From: Ampullaceana balthica
Lineage: Eukaryota; Mollusca; Gastropoda; Lymnaeidae
Assembly: GCA_944989445.1 (NCBI GenBank)
Contig: CALYLW010000016.1
Coordinates: 3,266,505 to 3,330,504 of the forward strand
DNA length: 64,000 bases
Direction of reading: 5' to 3'
Positions 10,444-20,968 of this stretch are shown here, one piece after another (within the stretch, counting starts at the first letter, position 1; each line of letters starts with the position of its first letter). Under the pieces are notes generated by a model, which was not told the DNA's origin, did no database searches, and saw nothing but the letters and a program-made list of their open reading frames with translations. A program made the translations under genes and the position numbers.

Positions 10444-12118
10444 TAGGGCTGTCAATTTGTTGAAAAAAGCTGCCCGGGTACCCGTGAAAATTTCGAACGG
10501 GTACCCGGGTAACCCATTCTAAATGTCGCATAATTTTCCCGTCATGACCGCTATACAGTGCAACCTAGACACCCTCCATGCACCTCTTTTCACACAGAAG
10601 TAGTAGCCAACGGCTTGCTTCCAGTAACACTATTACTAAAGCACTACAATTAACTATAATACACTAAAAACTTTTGTTCAATTCCTGCTGTAAATGCTTT
10701 CGTCATAATCATAAACTAAAACTACAGTAAACTGAACATGCAAACAAAATGACAACAGCAATGACGTAACGTTCAGCGTCATACTACTCATACCTTTAAT
10801 GTTAATATCCACTTGGCGTCGGTGGTCAATGCTAAGGGCGATGACGGATGCAATACTGCGGTAAATCTCAAGTGATCGTACTTTGGTCAGTGTTACTGCT
10901 TTTGTTATTTATGTTAACACAAAAATATTTCTGATATTGGGTGGGTCAGCGTTTTTTTTTATCAATATCAATTTTATGAATAGCGTTCAGATGGCGTTTT
11001 ATTGCGCTGGGTTGCCACCCTTCGCAGACACAATTTCATCACAATGGTTGCATTTTGCCGTGTCACTGTCAACTCACTTGGCATGACATCTTACCCATCT
11101 TATTAACTTTAAAAACTGACAACTTTGGGTGTATGTATATCAATTTTTGGGCTAGGCAAACTCGTGTTAATGAACACAAGGAACAACCGAGAATGCGAGG
11201 GGTGGGGGTTATAGCAGTGCTTCTCAAAATGGTGGTCCGCGGAAATTATCAAGAAAGGAGAAAGAAATATAATTTTAATCCTCCAATTGCTACCAATAAT
11301 ACTAACACAATAGAATTTGCCATTTTTGACAATAAGCTAATAAATGAAAGAAATAAAAGGAAATAAAATACATTTCGCTACCATGTACGTACCGGGAAAA
11401 TAGTGTACCGGTTCCTGGAGCAATGGAAAAAATTCAATTCCTGCCGGTCCGCCATACTAAAAAGTTTGAGAAGCACTGGGTTATAGGAGTGAAGAGAGAT
11501 TGGGGGGGGGGTAAAAATGACATTAGATAGTATCAATCGGTGACCCACTGTCGGCTATTTCAAAGCAAAGTTAGTGTCAAAGCCAATGTGCTTATATGAA
11601 GAAAAAAAAAGAAGAAAAAAAAACACGGCCTCTTTCTTCTCTATGCAGTCCATCCTCACGGCGACGTCTGCCCATCCTACACTGTTAGTAACTATTTAAT
11701 TTATTAAATTTAAATACTGATAACCTTGTACGCATTAATAACATCAGTTTTTCTAGGTCACCACGTGTTACTGAAGACAAGAAGTATAAGCGAATGCAAG
11801 GAGTGAAGGGAGGAGAGAGGGGTAGATAAGCAACATTAGCTAGACTACTAGTATCAATCGGCGTATTTCAAAGCAAAGTTAGTGTCAAAGCAAGAGTTTT
11901 TTTTAACAAACATAGCGTCTTTCATCTCTAAGCAGTCCATCCTTATTTTTGGCAGAGGACTTTTGTTTTCTTTATATGATTCTTTTAAAGAACTAAAACC
12001 TTTTTGTTTTGCGATTTCTGTTTCACTTTGAGAGAAAAAAGAAGTATCAAAATACATTGTAATTTGTTGGGACCGTATTTTATTTCACATTGACAGATAC
12101 TTCCCGTTGACAGGCCTA
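10444..12118. mobile_element. hAT-Ac-like element, 1675 bp, inserted in the 36-bp array
   Basis: The left end is TAGGGCTGTCAA and the right end TTGACAGGCCTA, 11 of 12 bases matching as inverted repeats. Both flanks are GTGCACTG (10436-10443 and 12119-12126), an 8-bp duplication. Because the array itself contains that word, the duplication is suggestive rather than proof. The GGGTACCCGGGTAACCC stretch next to the left end is typical of Ac-like hAT ends. No transposase motif is visible. Inside is a direct duplication (about 11090-11590 and 11686-11895), and the first copy carries a nested hAT MITE. Confidence 0.75.
11215..11478. mobile_element. hAT MITE (CAGTGCTTCTCA ends), 264 bp, nested
   Basis: The ends are CAGTGCTTCTCAAA and TTTGAGAAGCACTG. 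Perfect 8-bp target duplications GGTTATAG lie at 11207-11214 and 11479-11486. Same family as 4818-5001 and 59062-59256; on the minus strand it has the GGCGGACCGGCAGGAATT motif near the end. It sits inside the larger hAT at 10444-12118 and is therefore younger than it. Confidence 0.9.
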
Positions 12119-14560
12119 GTGCACTGATTTTAATTTGCACTAAAACAGATGCACTGATCACAGATTTGAATGACACTAAAATAGGTGCACTGATCACAGA
12201 TTTGAATGACACTAAAATAGGTGCACTGATCACAATTTTGAATGACACTAAAACAGGTGCACTGATCACAGATTTGAATGGCACTAAAATATGTGCACTG
12301 ATCACAGATTTGAATGGCACTAAAATAGGTGTTCTGATCACAGATTTGAATGATACTAAAATAGGTGCACTGATCACAATTTTGAATGACACTAAAACAG
12401 GTGCATGATTATAGATTTGAATGGCACTAAAACAGGTGCACTGATCACAGATTTGAATGACACTAAAACAGGTGCACTGATTTGAATGGCATTAAAACAG
12501 GTGAACTGATCGCAGATTTGAATGACACTAATATAGGTGCACTGATTTGAATGACACTAAAACAGGTGCACTGATTTGAATGGCACTAAAACAAGTGCAC
12601 TGATCACAGATTTGAATAACACTAAAATAGGTGCACTGATCACAGATTTGAATGACACTAAAACAGGTACACTGATTTGAATTGCACTAAAACAGGTGCA
12701 CTGATCAAAGATTTGAATGACACTAAAACAGGTGCACTGATCACAGATTTGAATGACACTTAAACAGGTGCACTGATCACAGATTTGAATGGCACTATTA
12801 CAGGTGCAATGATTTGAATGCTACTAAAATAGGTGCACAGATCACAAATTTGAATGACACTAAAACAGGTGCATGATCATAGATTTGAATGGCACTAAAA
12901 CAGGTGCACTGATCACAGATTTGAATGACACTAAAACAGGTACACTGATTTGAATGGCATTAAAACAGGTGAACTGATCGCAGATTTGAATGACACTAAA
13001 ATAGGTGCACTGATTTGAATGACACTAAAACAGGTGCACTGATTTGAATGGCACTAAAACAGGTGCACTGATTTGAATGGCACTAAACAGGTGCACTGAT
13101 CACAGATTTGAATGACACTAAAATAGGTGCATTGATCACAGATTTGAATGACACTAAAATAGGTGCACTGATCACAGATTTGAATGGCACTAAAATAGGT
13201 GCACTGATCTCAGATTTGAATGACACTAAAATAGATGCACTGATCACAGATTTAAATGACACTAAAACAGGTGCACTGATTTGAATAGCACTAAAACAGG
13301 TGCACTGATCACAGATTTGAACGACACTTAAACAGGTGCACTGATCACAGATTTGAATGGCACTAAAACAGGTGCACAGATTTGAATGACACTAAAATAG
13401 GTGCACTGATCACAGATTTGAATGACACTAAAACAGGTTAACTGATTTGAATGACACTAAAATAGATGCACTGATCACAGATTTGAATGCCACTAAAATA
13501 GGTGCAATGATCACAGATTTGAATGACATTAAAACAGGTGCACTGATCACATATTTGAATGACACTAAAACAGGTGCACTGATTTGAATGGCACTAAAAC
13601 AGGTGCATTGATCATAGATTTGAATGACACTAAAACAGGTGCACTGATTTGAATGACACTTAAACAGGTGCACTGATTTGAATGGCACTAAAACAGGTGC
13701 ATTAATCACAGATTTGAATGACACTAAAATAGGTGCACTGATCACAGATTTGAATGACACTAAAATAGGTGCACTGATCATAGATTTGAATGACTTTAAA
13801 ATAGGTGCACTGATCACAATTTTGAATGACATTAAAACAGGTGCACTGATCACAGATTTGAATGGCATTAAAATAGGTGCACTGATCACAATTTTGAATG
13901 ACACTAAAACAGGTGCACTGATCACAGATTAGAATGGCATTAAAATAGGTGCACTGATCACTGATTTGAATGACACTAAAACAGGTTCATTGATTTGAAT
14001 GACACTAAAACAGGTGCACTGATCACAGATTTGAATGACACTAAAATAGGTGCACTGATCACAAATTTGAATGACACTAAAATAGGTGCACTGATCACAA
14101 ATTTGAATGACACTAAAATAGGTGCACTGATCACAAATTTGAATGACACTAAAATAGGTGCACTGATCACAGATTTGAATGACACTAAAATAGGTGCACT
14201 GATTTGAATGACACTAAAATAGGTGCACTGATCACAAATTTGAATGACACTAAAATAGGTGCACTGATCACAAATTTGAATGACACTAAAAGAGGTGCAC
14301 TGATCACAGATTTGAATGACACTAAAAGAGGTGCACTGATCACAGATTTGAATGACACTAAAATAGGTGCACTGATCACAAATTTGAATGACACTTAAAT
14401 AGGTGTACTGATCACAAATTTGAATGACACTAAAATAGGTGCACTGATTTGAATGGCACTAAAACAGGTGCACTGATCACAGATTCGAATGACACTAAAA
14501 CAGGTGCACTGATCACAGATTTGAATGACACTAAAACAGGTGCACTGATCACAGATTTGA
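12119..14560. repeat. 36-bp minisatellite, right part
   Basis: Continuation of the array at 9119-10443, about 68 unit-lengths. Homogeneity is highest at 13990-14400, where consecutive 36-bp units differ by only one or two bases. It is lower around 12400-13100, where 29-bp variants are frequent. The array ends in ...CACAGATTTGAAGG, where a dispersed repeat starts. Confidence 0.95.
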
Positions 14561-14690
14561 AGGAATATTTTAACCACACGGGTTTAAAAAGAAAAAACAA
14601 ATTACAACTTAATGAATTCAAGACTAGTTAATTTATTCAAGTTTTTTAGGATATTCAGGCTAGAAGTTACCCTGAATAAAATATCTAAGT
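14561..14690. repeat. Dispersed repeat shared with 22790-22907
   Basis: GAAGGAATATTTTAACC, AATGAATTCAAGAC, GTTAATTTATTC and GGCTAGAAGTTACCCTG occur in the same order in both places. At 22908 a hAT MITE interrupts the second copy just after this segment. No coding frame or terminal structure is visible. Confidence 0.65.
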
Positions 14691-15985
14691 TTGAATTTCG
14701 ATGATACGTTTTTTTTACCCTTTTTCAAACGATGTTTTTTGGAGTGCTAGGTAGTACTTTGCAAGCAAATGCATCGGTTCCAGAATGTTGCCTTTATTTT
14801 CAATAGTATTGTCCTCTCTGTGACCGAAAAAACCCAAATTTTTTTAACAACAGCTTGCTGTTGTTCTTTATTGATAGTCTATTATTTTTATCCGATTTCT
14901 GAGTTTTCCAATTGCAAATTGTTTTGGTAATAATGAGCACTTGTTCATTAATTACTAATTTTGTATTTATGTGTGCCAAGTTTTAAATAAATATTCCATT
15001 GGATAAGCTATTTTATTCATCATTTTTATTTATTCCACAAAATAAAGATATTCAATTAATGATGCTTTGAAATAATAAACCATATGAGTAAGCCAACAGT
15101 TTTGTTCCAGCAGTTTTATACTTTAAAATCAATTATATGTACCAGCACATAATTGTCATGTTCGTACACTACTTCAGCTCCTATGTCTTTCAGCTCAGTA
15201 GCATTAGTATTAGAAGTCTTTAGATTAAAAGGAGAATAAGAGTTTGAAATTTTTGCATTAGAAACGTTCAGGTATTTTAATACAGTTTCTTCATTTTTAA
15301 TTTGTTTTTAGCTTGGGTTTTCTTTTATTAAACTTTATTATAACGTTATGTATTTTAAAAGCTAATTAATAACGAGGAATTTGGCCGCCCCCCCCCCAAA
15401 TAATAAAATAAATAAAAATAAAATACAATGTGCCGCTTGGAGAATTCGCTTTTCTCATGTTTCAAATTGATAGGGTACAGTAAGATTTGCTTTTACAACA
15501 GGGGCGGCTGTCAAATTTTAAGAATCAATTAAGTTGATACCACATCAGGCTCTTGTTTTTCAGAGCAGTAGCATTAGTGTTAGAAGAATTTATGAAGTTT
15601 TGGCAGTTGAAACGTTCTCAGGTCTTACAACTTGATGATAGTTTCTTTATTTATTTGATTAATTTCTTATTTGGCTTTTCTTTTACTTCAATTAAAAGTT
15701 CCACTTTCTTATAATTTTTTTGGTTAGATACTATATAAAGACTACTAGGAATTTGCCGCCCCTGGCAAAGTGCCGCCCGGGGCATTTGTCCCCTGCCCCC
15801 CCCTTTCGCTACGCCACTGCATGTTACACAAATGAAAAGCAACATACGTCATTGTTGTAAACAATTTAAACATCCATCGATAATTGTCGATCTATCTTAA
15901 CAATAACAGGTTCAAATTTTTAAGCAATGTGAAGTAACCCTGTTAACTTTGCAATTTTGTGACCTCTGAGAATGTTTCAACTCTG
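14691..15985. mobile_element. AT-rich stretch with diverged repeat pair and a hAT-like end at 15819
   Basis: 15180-15385 and 15540-15770 are related to each other: both contain TTTCAG..CAGTAGCATTAG, then GAAACGTTC, and end in GGAATTTG followed by GCCGCCCC or CCGCCCC. The second runs on to CGCTACGCCACTG (ending 15819). Read from the other strand this is CAGTGGCGTAGCG, a common hAT terminus. The other boundary is not visible. An inverted counterpart starts at 61135. 14691-15180 shows nothing further. Confidence 0.4.
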
Positions 15986-16076
15986 AGGCCTCCCCCCCCC
16001 ACCCGCACCCCCCCACCCGCACCCCCTCCCCAAATCTGCCCCCATCCCCGGCCCCCCACCCCCGGTCTCGGTCAGA
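15986..16076. repeat. C-rich low-complexity tract
   Basis: Runs of C broken by single A, G or T bases. The complementary strand is a run of G blocks able to form G-quadruplexes. No coding signal. Confidence 0.8.
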
Positions 16077-16103
16077 TACCGTGAATGTTATGGTATGACA
16101 ATC

Positions 16104-16390
16104 GCGGTGGTCGAGTGGCAGCGCACTGGACTGTCGTACCGATGGTCACGGGTTCGAATCCGTGTGAAGGCAAGGGTTTGTTCCCGGGGCCTAGGGCGTC
16201 CCTGAGTCACCCCGCTCCGAATGGGTACCTAACTACTTGTTGTAGTGTTAGGCGGCTGGGTAATGCGTGGAACCCACAAAGCCGTGGCCTGTGAATGCTG
16301 CATCACTTGCCAACAGATCATCTGTCATGGTCTGTGGACGCAACTATCTTCTGCATAGAAGGAGCGTCTGTATAGATAAGATAAGATAAG
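16104..16390 (+). mobile_element. tRNA-derived SINE (family 1), complete copy
   Basis: The head is GCGGTGGTCGAGTGGCAG, box B is GGTTCGAATCC at about 16151, and the body ends TTCTGCATAGAAGGAGCG then TCTGTATAGATAAG repeated. About 287 bp with both pol III boxes. It is the cleanest of the three copies and aligns end to end with 6221-6500 in opposite orientation. Confidence 0.9.
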
Positions 16391-16765
16391 ACTGATCGTA
16401 AATATAATGATATAGTTGCGAGTTCTAGTCAGGTAGTGACTTAAACAGAGTTCACTTGTAAATAACAGTGGGAGTTTTAGTAATGTCACGAATTCATCAA
16501 GGCAGACGGGACGGGCTATAAATAGTGTGGTGTGGGGTGACACAGGGAATCTTTCCTTCCACCTCCAGCCCGAAGTCTCCGTAGTGCTGTCAATGAGGCA
16601 GAGATTTTAACTAGTGTCAGTTTATAAGGAACTTGACACCACTGGTGATCTAAAGTAAGGCAGCATTCTTCAATAAGGTATAGTGTCAAGTATGTGGAAA
16701 CTAGTGTTAATACTTAGATGACAATACTGGTGATTTACAGTCTGCCAACATTCATTCACTATGGT
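16391..16765 (+). promoter_or_regulatory. Possible TATA-containing promoter (TATAAATAG at 16517-16525)
   Basis: CTATAAATAG lies in GC-richer sequence (GACGGGACGGGC before, GTGTGGTGTGGGGTGAC after), as in RNA polymerase II core promoters. No coding frame follows: an 18-bp minisatellite begins at 16766. It could be a transposon promoter, a non-coding transcript start or chance. Otherwise 16391-16765 holds nothing I recognise. Confidence 0.3.
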
Positions 16766-16915
16766 ATAGTGTGTCGCTGTTGTCTAGTGTTTCGCTGTGG
16801 TCTAGTGTTTCGCTGTGGTCTAGTGTGTTGCTGTGGTCTAGTGTGTCGCTGTGGTCTAGTGTGTCGCTGTGGTCTAGTGTTTCGCTGTGGTCTAGTGTTT
16901 CGCTGTGGTCTAGTG
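16766..16915. repeat. 18-bp minisatellite, left part
   Basis: About eight units of TAGTGTKTCGCTGTGGTC. The array continues after the hAT at 18872 with a unit differing in its second half (GCCGTGGCACAG). Reading frames across it are by-products of an 18-bp period. Confidence 0.93.
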
Positions 16916-18871
16916 CAGTGGTCCCCAACCTTTTTAGCGCCGCGGACCACTAAAAGTTTGATAATTTGACCGCGGCCCACTAACATGGGGTGGGGGTTGA
17001 ATGGGTATGTGGGGATGGGGGGGGGTAGGGTTTGCGACTGCGTTGATTGTTTATAAAGGTATTTAAGATTGTTTTGATTATAGTTTTAATTTAATTGTAC
17101 TTAAACATGCCTTCAAAATAAAATACAGTTACACAAAAAGTAAATTAAACATTATTTAATATTTTAATTTGCTAGAATTTTAAATCAATGAGAACCCTGA
17201 GCTTGTTTCTCTGCAATTGAGACGGCACCATCTTGGGGTAATGAGAGACAATGACACCCGAATTTTTCTGCTTATGTCCATTTTATTCCGTTGTTTTGTC
17301 TTCGTTGCTGTCACTGCAGAAAACCCCGCTTCACACAGATAGGATGTCGGAAATGGCAATTGGGATTTAATTGCTTTGGTGGCAATCGCAGGATATTCCG
17401 CCATGACTTTAATCCAGAAGACTGGAAGAGTTGTTTTCTCGAACGTAGTTTTAAGGCCACAGTCATTTGCAATCTCGAGCAGTTAACTTCTTCTTGCAAA
17501 GTCATGCTAGATCGCCTGGTTTGTTGACAAATGGATCACGAATCCATTTCCTACCAGTTTTTTTAAAAGCAAAGACAGGTGATCGTGCATCAACTGTGAC
17601 AAAGAGTGTTCAGGCTCAGTCTCGCCTAGAATCCCCGCTAATGTTTGAAAACATATCCAAAATGCCTTTGTACACTCGCCGTTCCCACAACTCCAGTTTG
17701 GCTTTAAATGCAGCTACTTTGTCAGCCAACTTGAAAACAGTTGTCATTTTCCCCTGAAGGGATAGATTGACTTCATTGAGCTGGCTGAATATGTCACACA
17801 GGTAAGCAAGTTTTGCGACCCATACCTTGACACTGAAATGTGCTGCCAGCGGTGTCTTTCTTTTCTGAGAGAAATCTTTGTAATGGCTTTCGTAATTCGA
17901 ATACTCTGTTAAGCAATTTTCCTCTGGACAACCATTTTATTTCTGTGTACAAAAGGAGGCTTCTGTGCTCTGCTTCCATCTCCTCACAAAGCTGCCCAAA
18001 CAGGCGTGAGTTAATGGCGTGTGCCTTGATGTTGTTAATAACTTTAACGACATCAATAAATACACTGTTAAATTCTGGTGACATTTTCCGGCTTACCAAC
18101 ATTTCACTGTGAATGATACAATGCGTAGATTCACAATCAGGTGCAACCTCCTTAATTCAAGCTGTTAAACCAGACAGTCGTCCGGTCATGGCAGCAGCTC
18201 CATCTGTGCAGATGCCCGACACAAAATGACCATTTTAGTTGTCCTGACATATAACCATCCAATGACTTGAACAGTTCAGCTCCCGTGGTGTTGGTTGACA
18301 AAGATAGAGCGCATAACAAATCATCCTCATGATAAATATATCTCACATAAACAAGTAATATTGCCTTGTTGTCGATGTCTGTAGATTCGTCAACCTGGAG
18401 TGCGTACCACGGTGATGAATTAATCCTCTCCAACAATTGTATCTCAATATCTTTGGCTGTTTCCTCAATGCGCCTAGTGACAATGGTAAAGACGAAATAG
18501 GAAAAAAGCGGAAATAGAAGTAGTAAAGTAGATCAGCTTACCCACATGGGTGACCCATTAAATCGCGCACAACAAAAGAGCGCCTACTTAAAAGTGCCGG
18601 TATAAGAACGCCGACATAAGAGCGCCGACACAGAGCGCAAAGATTGATTGTAGGCGGTTGTTCACTCTCCGCTATGTGTCATTGATGTTCTTCGACGTGA
18701 TGCCACCAAAACGGGTAACAATCTTTTCCATCTGGTGTATGGAAATCACAATCCATTGAGACATACACCACAATAAAAAAATCAATAATTTAATGTTCCT
18801 TTGCTCGCGGACCACCAGGCATATCTCCGCGGACCACTAGTGGTCCGCGGACCCCAGGTTGGGGACCACTG
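16916..18871 (-). mobile_element. hAT element of the Buster/Charlie type, 1956 bp, inserted in the 18-bp minisatellite
   Basis: The ends are CAGTGGTCCCCAACCT and AGGTTGGGGACCACTG, 16-bp near-perfect inverted repeats. Perfect 8-bp duplications GTCTAGTG flank it at 16908-16915 and 18872-18879. Subterminal GCGCCGCGGACCAC on the left is matched by GTGGTCCGCGG on the right. The transposase lies on the minus strand and is broken. Full-length Charlie/Buster-type elements are usually near 2.5-3 kb, so part of the N-terminal region is probably deleted. Confidence 0.93.
17170..18490 (-). pseudogene. Decayed hAT transposase (ZBED5/Charlie-like)
   Basis: Three recognisable minus-strand pieces. 18152-18436 has LQVDESTDIDNKA, the start of the catalytic region; DEST D is typical of this group. 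17794-18102 has HAINSRLFGQLCEEM, then WLSRGKLLNRVFELR. 17180-17404 has LPFPTSYLCEAGFSAVTATK, the C-terminal hAT dimerisation motif. Between them the frame is lost by small indels and stops, although WIRDPF can still be read near 17540. No BED zinc finger is visible upstream of 18490. ZBED5-like host proteins derive from such transposases, but the terminal repeats here show this is an element, not a domesticated gene. Confidence 0.88.
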
Positions 18872-19160
18872 GTCTAGTGTGTCGCCGTGGTCCAGTGTGT
18901 CGCCGTGGCCCAGTGTGTCGCCGTGGCACAGTGTGTCGCCGTGGCACAGTGTGTCGCCGTGGCACAGTGTGTCGCCGTGGCACAGTGTGTCGCCGTGGCA
19001 CAGTGTGTCGCCGTGGCACAGTGTGTCGCCGTGGCACAGTGTGTCGCCGTGGCACAGTGTGTCGCCGTGGCACAGTGTGGCACAGTGTGTCGCCGTGGCA
19101 CAGTGTGTCGCCGTGGCACAGTGTGTCGCCGTGGCACAGTGTGTCACTGTGGACTAGTGT
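18872..19160. repeat. 18-bp minisatellite, right part
   Basis: About 15 units of TGTGTCGCCGTGGCACAG with one truncated unit near 19079. The first unit carries the hAT target duplication. The homogeneous core differs from the left part, indicating amplification of one variant after, or independently of, the insertion. Confidence 0.93.
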
Positions 19161-19270
19161 CAGATGTGTGGAAACTAGAGTTATTACTACTGAGCTTTAA
19201 AAAAATTGTTAGAATTTCTGAGGCTCGAAATCTTTTTAGTACTTCTTATGTTCAAAAAGTACAACTCACA

Positions 19271-19368
19271 TACATGACAAGCTGGCTACTCCCATATGAC
19301 CAGCTGAAACAAACATATGACCAGCTACTGCACACATATGACCAGCTACAGCACACATATGACCAGCT
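19271..19368. repeat. 21-bp minisatellite, left part
   Basis: Units of CATATGACCAGCTACTGCACA, the first ones degenerate. The array resumes after the hAT at 19983-20010. In one plus frame it reads as heptads (TYDQLLH, TYDQLQH), but the short array has no start codon or splice context of its own. Confidence 0.8.
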
Positions 19369-19982
19369 CTATGGCGGATTAAGTTGAACGGGCTAAAGCC
19401 AGGGGCCCTCGATGATTTAGGGCCCCCAAATTTAGTATATTTTATAATAAAGGTGGACACATGTTAGCATGAATCCCTAAAAATATCATAATTTAAATAA
19501 ATTAATAAAATCTTATCTATTAATCTTATCGTCATTCGGACCCGATAGCCTTAGTAATCGAAAAACTTAATTTGATGCGCTCAAGGAGAGAAAATATGAA
19601 TGAATACTATTTATATCTTTTAAATTTACCTAATTGAAAGGATCTTCTGGCCTTGTGGCAGCGTGTTGGCTTGTAGAGCAAGCGGTGCCCGGTTCCATTC
19701 CTTCCGGTTGAATAAGTTTTTTTTTCTTTTCATTTGTCTTTTTTTTTAACATTATCCTTTTACACTCAATTTTAGGATACCGGCAAACGGTTGTTTCTTC
19801 GTGTTCGGTTTTTTCATGAATGCAATCCCGTAGTGACAAAGTATGAGCAAGGAACCAATTGACTATTTAGTAACAGACTTATATTAGCTGCTATAAATCA
19901 TTTTATTTAAAGAGACGCTGGCTGGATAGGGCCCCAGTTTGAATTGCAGCCAGGGGCCCCGTGCAGTCTTAATCCGCCCCTG
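19369..19982. mobile_element. hAT MITE with GGCGGATTAAG ends, 614 bp, inserted in the 21-bp array
   Basis: The left end is CTATGGCGGATTAAG and the right end CTTAATCCGCCCCTG. The flanks are GACCAGCT (19361-19368) and AACCAGCT (19983-19990), matching at 7 of 8. Subterminal TTGAACGGGCTAAAGCC and ATGAATCCCTAAAAAT are shared with 22908-23059 (reverse) and with 53939-54060, which precedes a ZMYM1-like transposase remnant. That remnant is probably from the autonomous partner. About 19640-19705 looks tRNA-like (TGTGGCAGCGTGTTGG and GGTTCCATTCC) and may be captured tRNA or SINE sequence. Confidence 0.85.
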
Positions 19983-20010
19983 AACCAGCTACTGCACACA
20001 TATGACCAGA
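19983..20010. repeat. 21-bp minisatellite, right remnant
   Basis: AACCAGCTACTGCACACATATGACC without its spaces is the same unit as at 19322-19346, continuing the array after the hAT insertion. Only just over one unit remains. Confidence 0.8.
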
Positions 20011-20454
20011 AAAAAACATTAAAATTGTGTGCCAGAGCATGACCATTGATTACATTGGCAGTAATTGAATAAATGCATGCAGGCTGCACAATGCTTATCC
20101 ATACATTTTCTTAACTTGCAAACTTCTCTCTTTCTGTAATTTCTTTGTAACCTCCTCCATTTGATTTAAATGGAAAATGAAGGATAACTATTTTAATTTT
20201 AATTCAAGAATTTTACCTCTTAAAAATACAGAGGTCGGACACAGAGCAGATTTAACGGACACAGAGCAGATTTGACGATTTCAAGGGAGAAAACTGTTAT
20301 CTTGGAAGAGTCTGATGACACAGCCAGAACAAGATGTCTCAGATGTAGAGATAAAGGTCAGTGAAATGCTTGGTCATCTGTAATAAGGGAATTATATATT
20401 TAGCTACCTTAGGTTTCTGACATTAAAAAATATTTAAAAATCAAATCTTTAAAC
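20011..20454. other. Spacer without recognised features
   Basis: AT-rich, with a short direct repeat (GGACACAGAGCAGATTT twice near 20236-20275). No gene or transposon end seen. Confidence 0.5.
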
Positions 20455-20739
20455 TAGGGCTGCGGAAATTAACGATTAGTTAATCGTTAAACAATTTAAT
20501 CAAATAAAATTAATTTGATCGATTAAAATTCATCACCACCAACTGAGGTGATCTAATGTATAAACTCGAGATTGTCACTTTGTTAATGTTCTTTCCAGGG
20601 CTGCCCGTTAGGTCAAAAAGGGAAAAGGTCACGCCAAAAGTACAGCAAAAAGGAGCAACGAGGGAACGGGAACACACACCCCCTCCCAGCTGAGGACTCA
20701 GGTGCTGCTAACAGCTCTTTCGAATGATCCGTTGGGGAG

Positions 20740-20968
20740 GCGGCGGGGGAGGAGGTGGGGGGGGCGGCGGGGGTGGGGGGTTGGGGGGGGCGGAGGTGGG
20801 TGGGGCGGCGGGGGCGGAGGTGGGTGGGGCGGCGGGGGCGGAGGTGGGTGGGGCGGCGGGGGCGGAGGTGGGTGGGGCGGCGGGGGCGGAGGTGGGTGGG
20901 GCGGCGGGGGCGGAGGTGGGTGGGGCGGAGGTGGGTGGGGCGGCGGGGGCGGAGGTGGGTGGGGGGGG
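20740..20968. repeat. 24-bp G-rich minisatellite (G-quadruplex-prone)
   Basis: About eight units built from GGGGCGGAGGTGGGTGGGGC, one shortened. The plus strand has many runs of three or more G separated by one or two bases, so G4 formation is likely. All six frames are open (Gly/Ala on plus; Pro/Ala/Thr/His on minus) because of composition. Confidence 0.92.

Noticed and set aside
10444..12118. Coding capacity in the hAT-Ac-like element (frames at 10883, 11055 and 11854)
   Set aside because: No hAT catalytic or dimerisation motif is present, and frames overlap the nested MITE or the duplication.
16104..16175. Functional tRNA gene at the SINE head
   Set aside because: Boxes A and B are present, but the sequence runs on into the SINE body and does not close a tRNA acceptor stem.
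17180..18436. Domesticated ZBED-type host gene
   Set aside because: Terminal inverted repeats, a perfect target duplication and multiple frame breaks show a dead transposon.
18782..19387. Frames of 78-166 codons in all directions over the 18-bp array (CATATH, PRRHTV and CVAVAQ repeats)
   Set aside because: All are by-products of a stop-free 18-bp unit, and no frame is preferred.
19640..19705. Independent tRNA gene on the plus strand
   Set aside because: The box-like words lie inside a hAT MITE, the arms do not pair convincingly and an A/T tail follows. It is noted only as tRNA-like.
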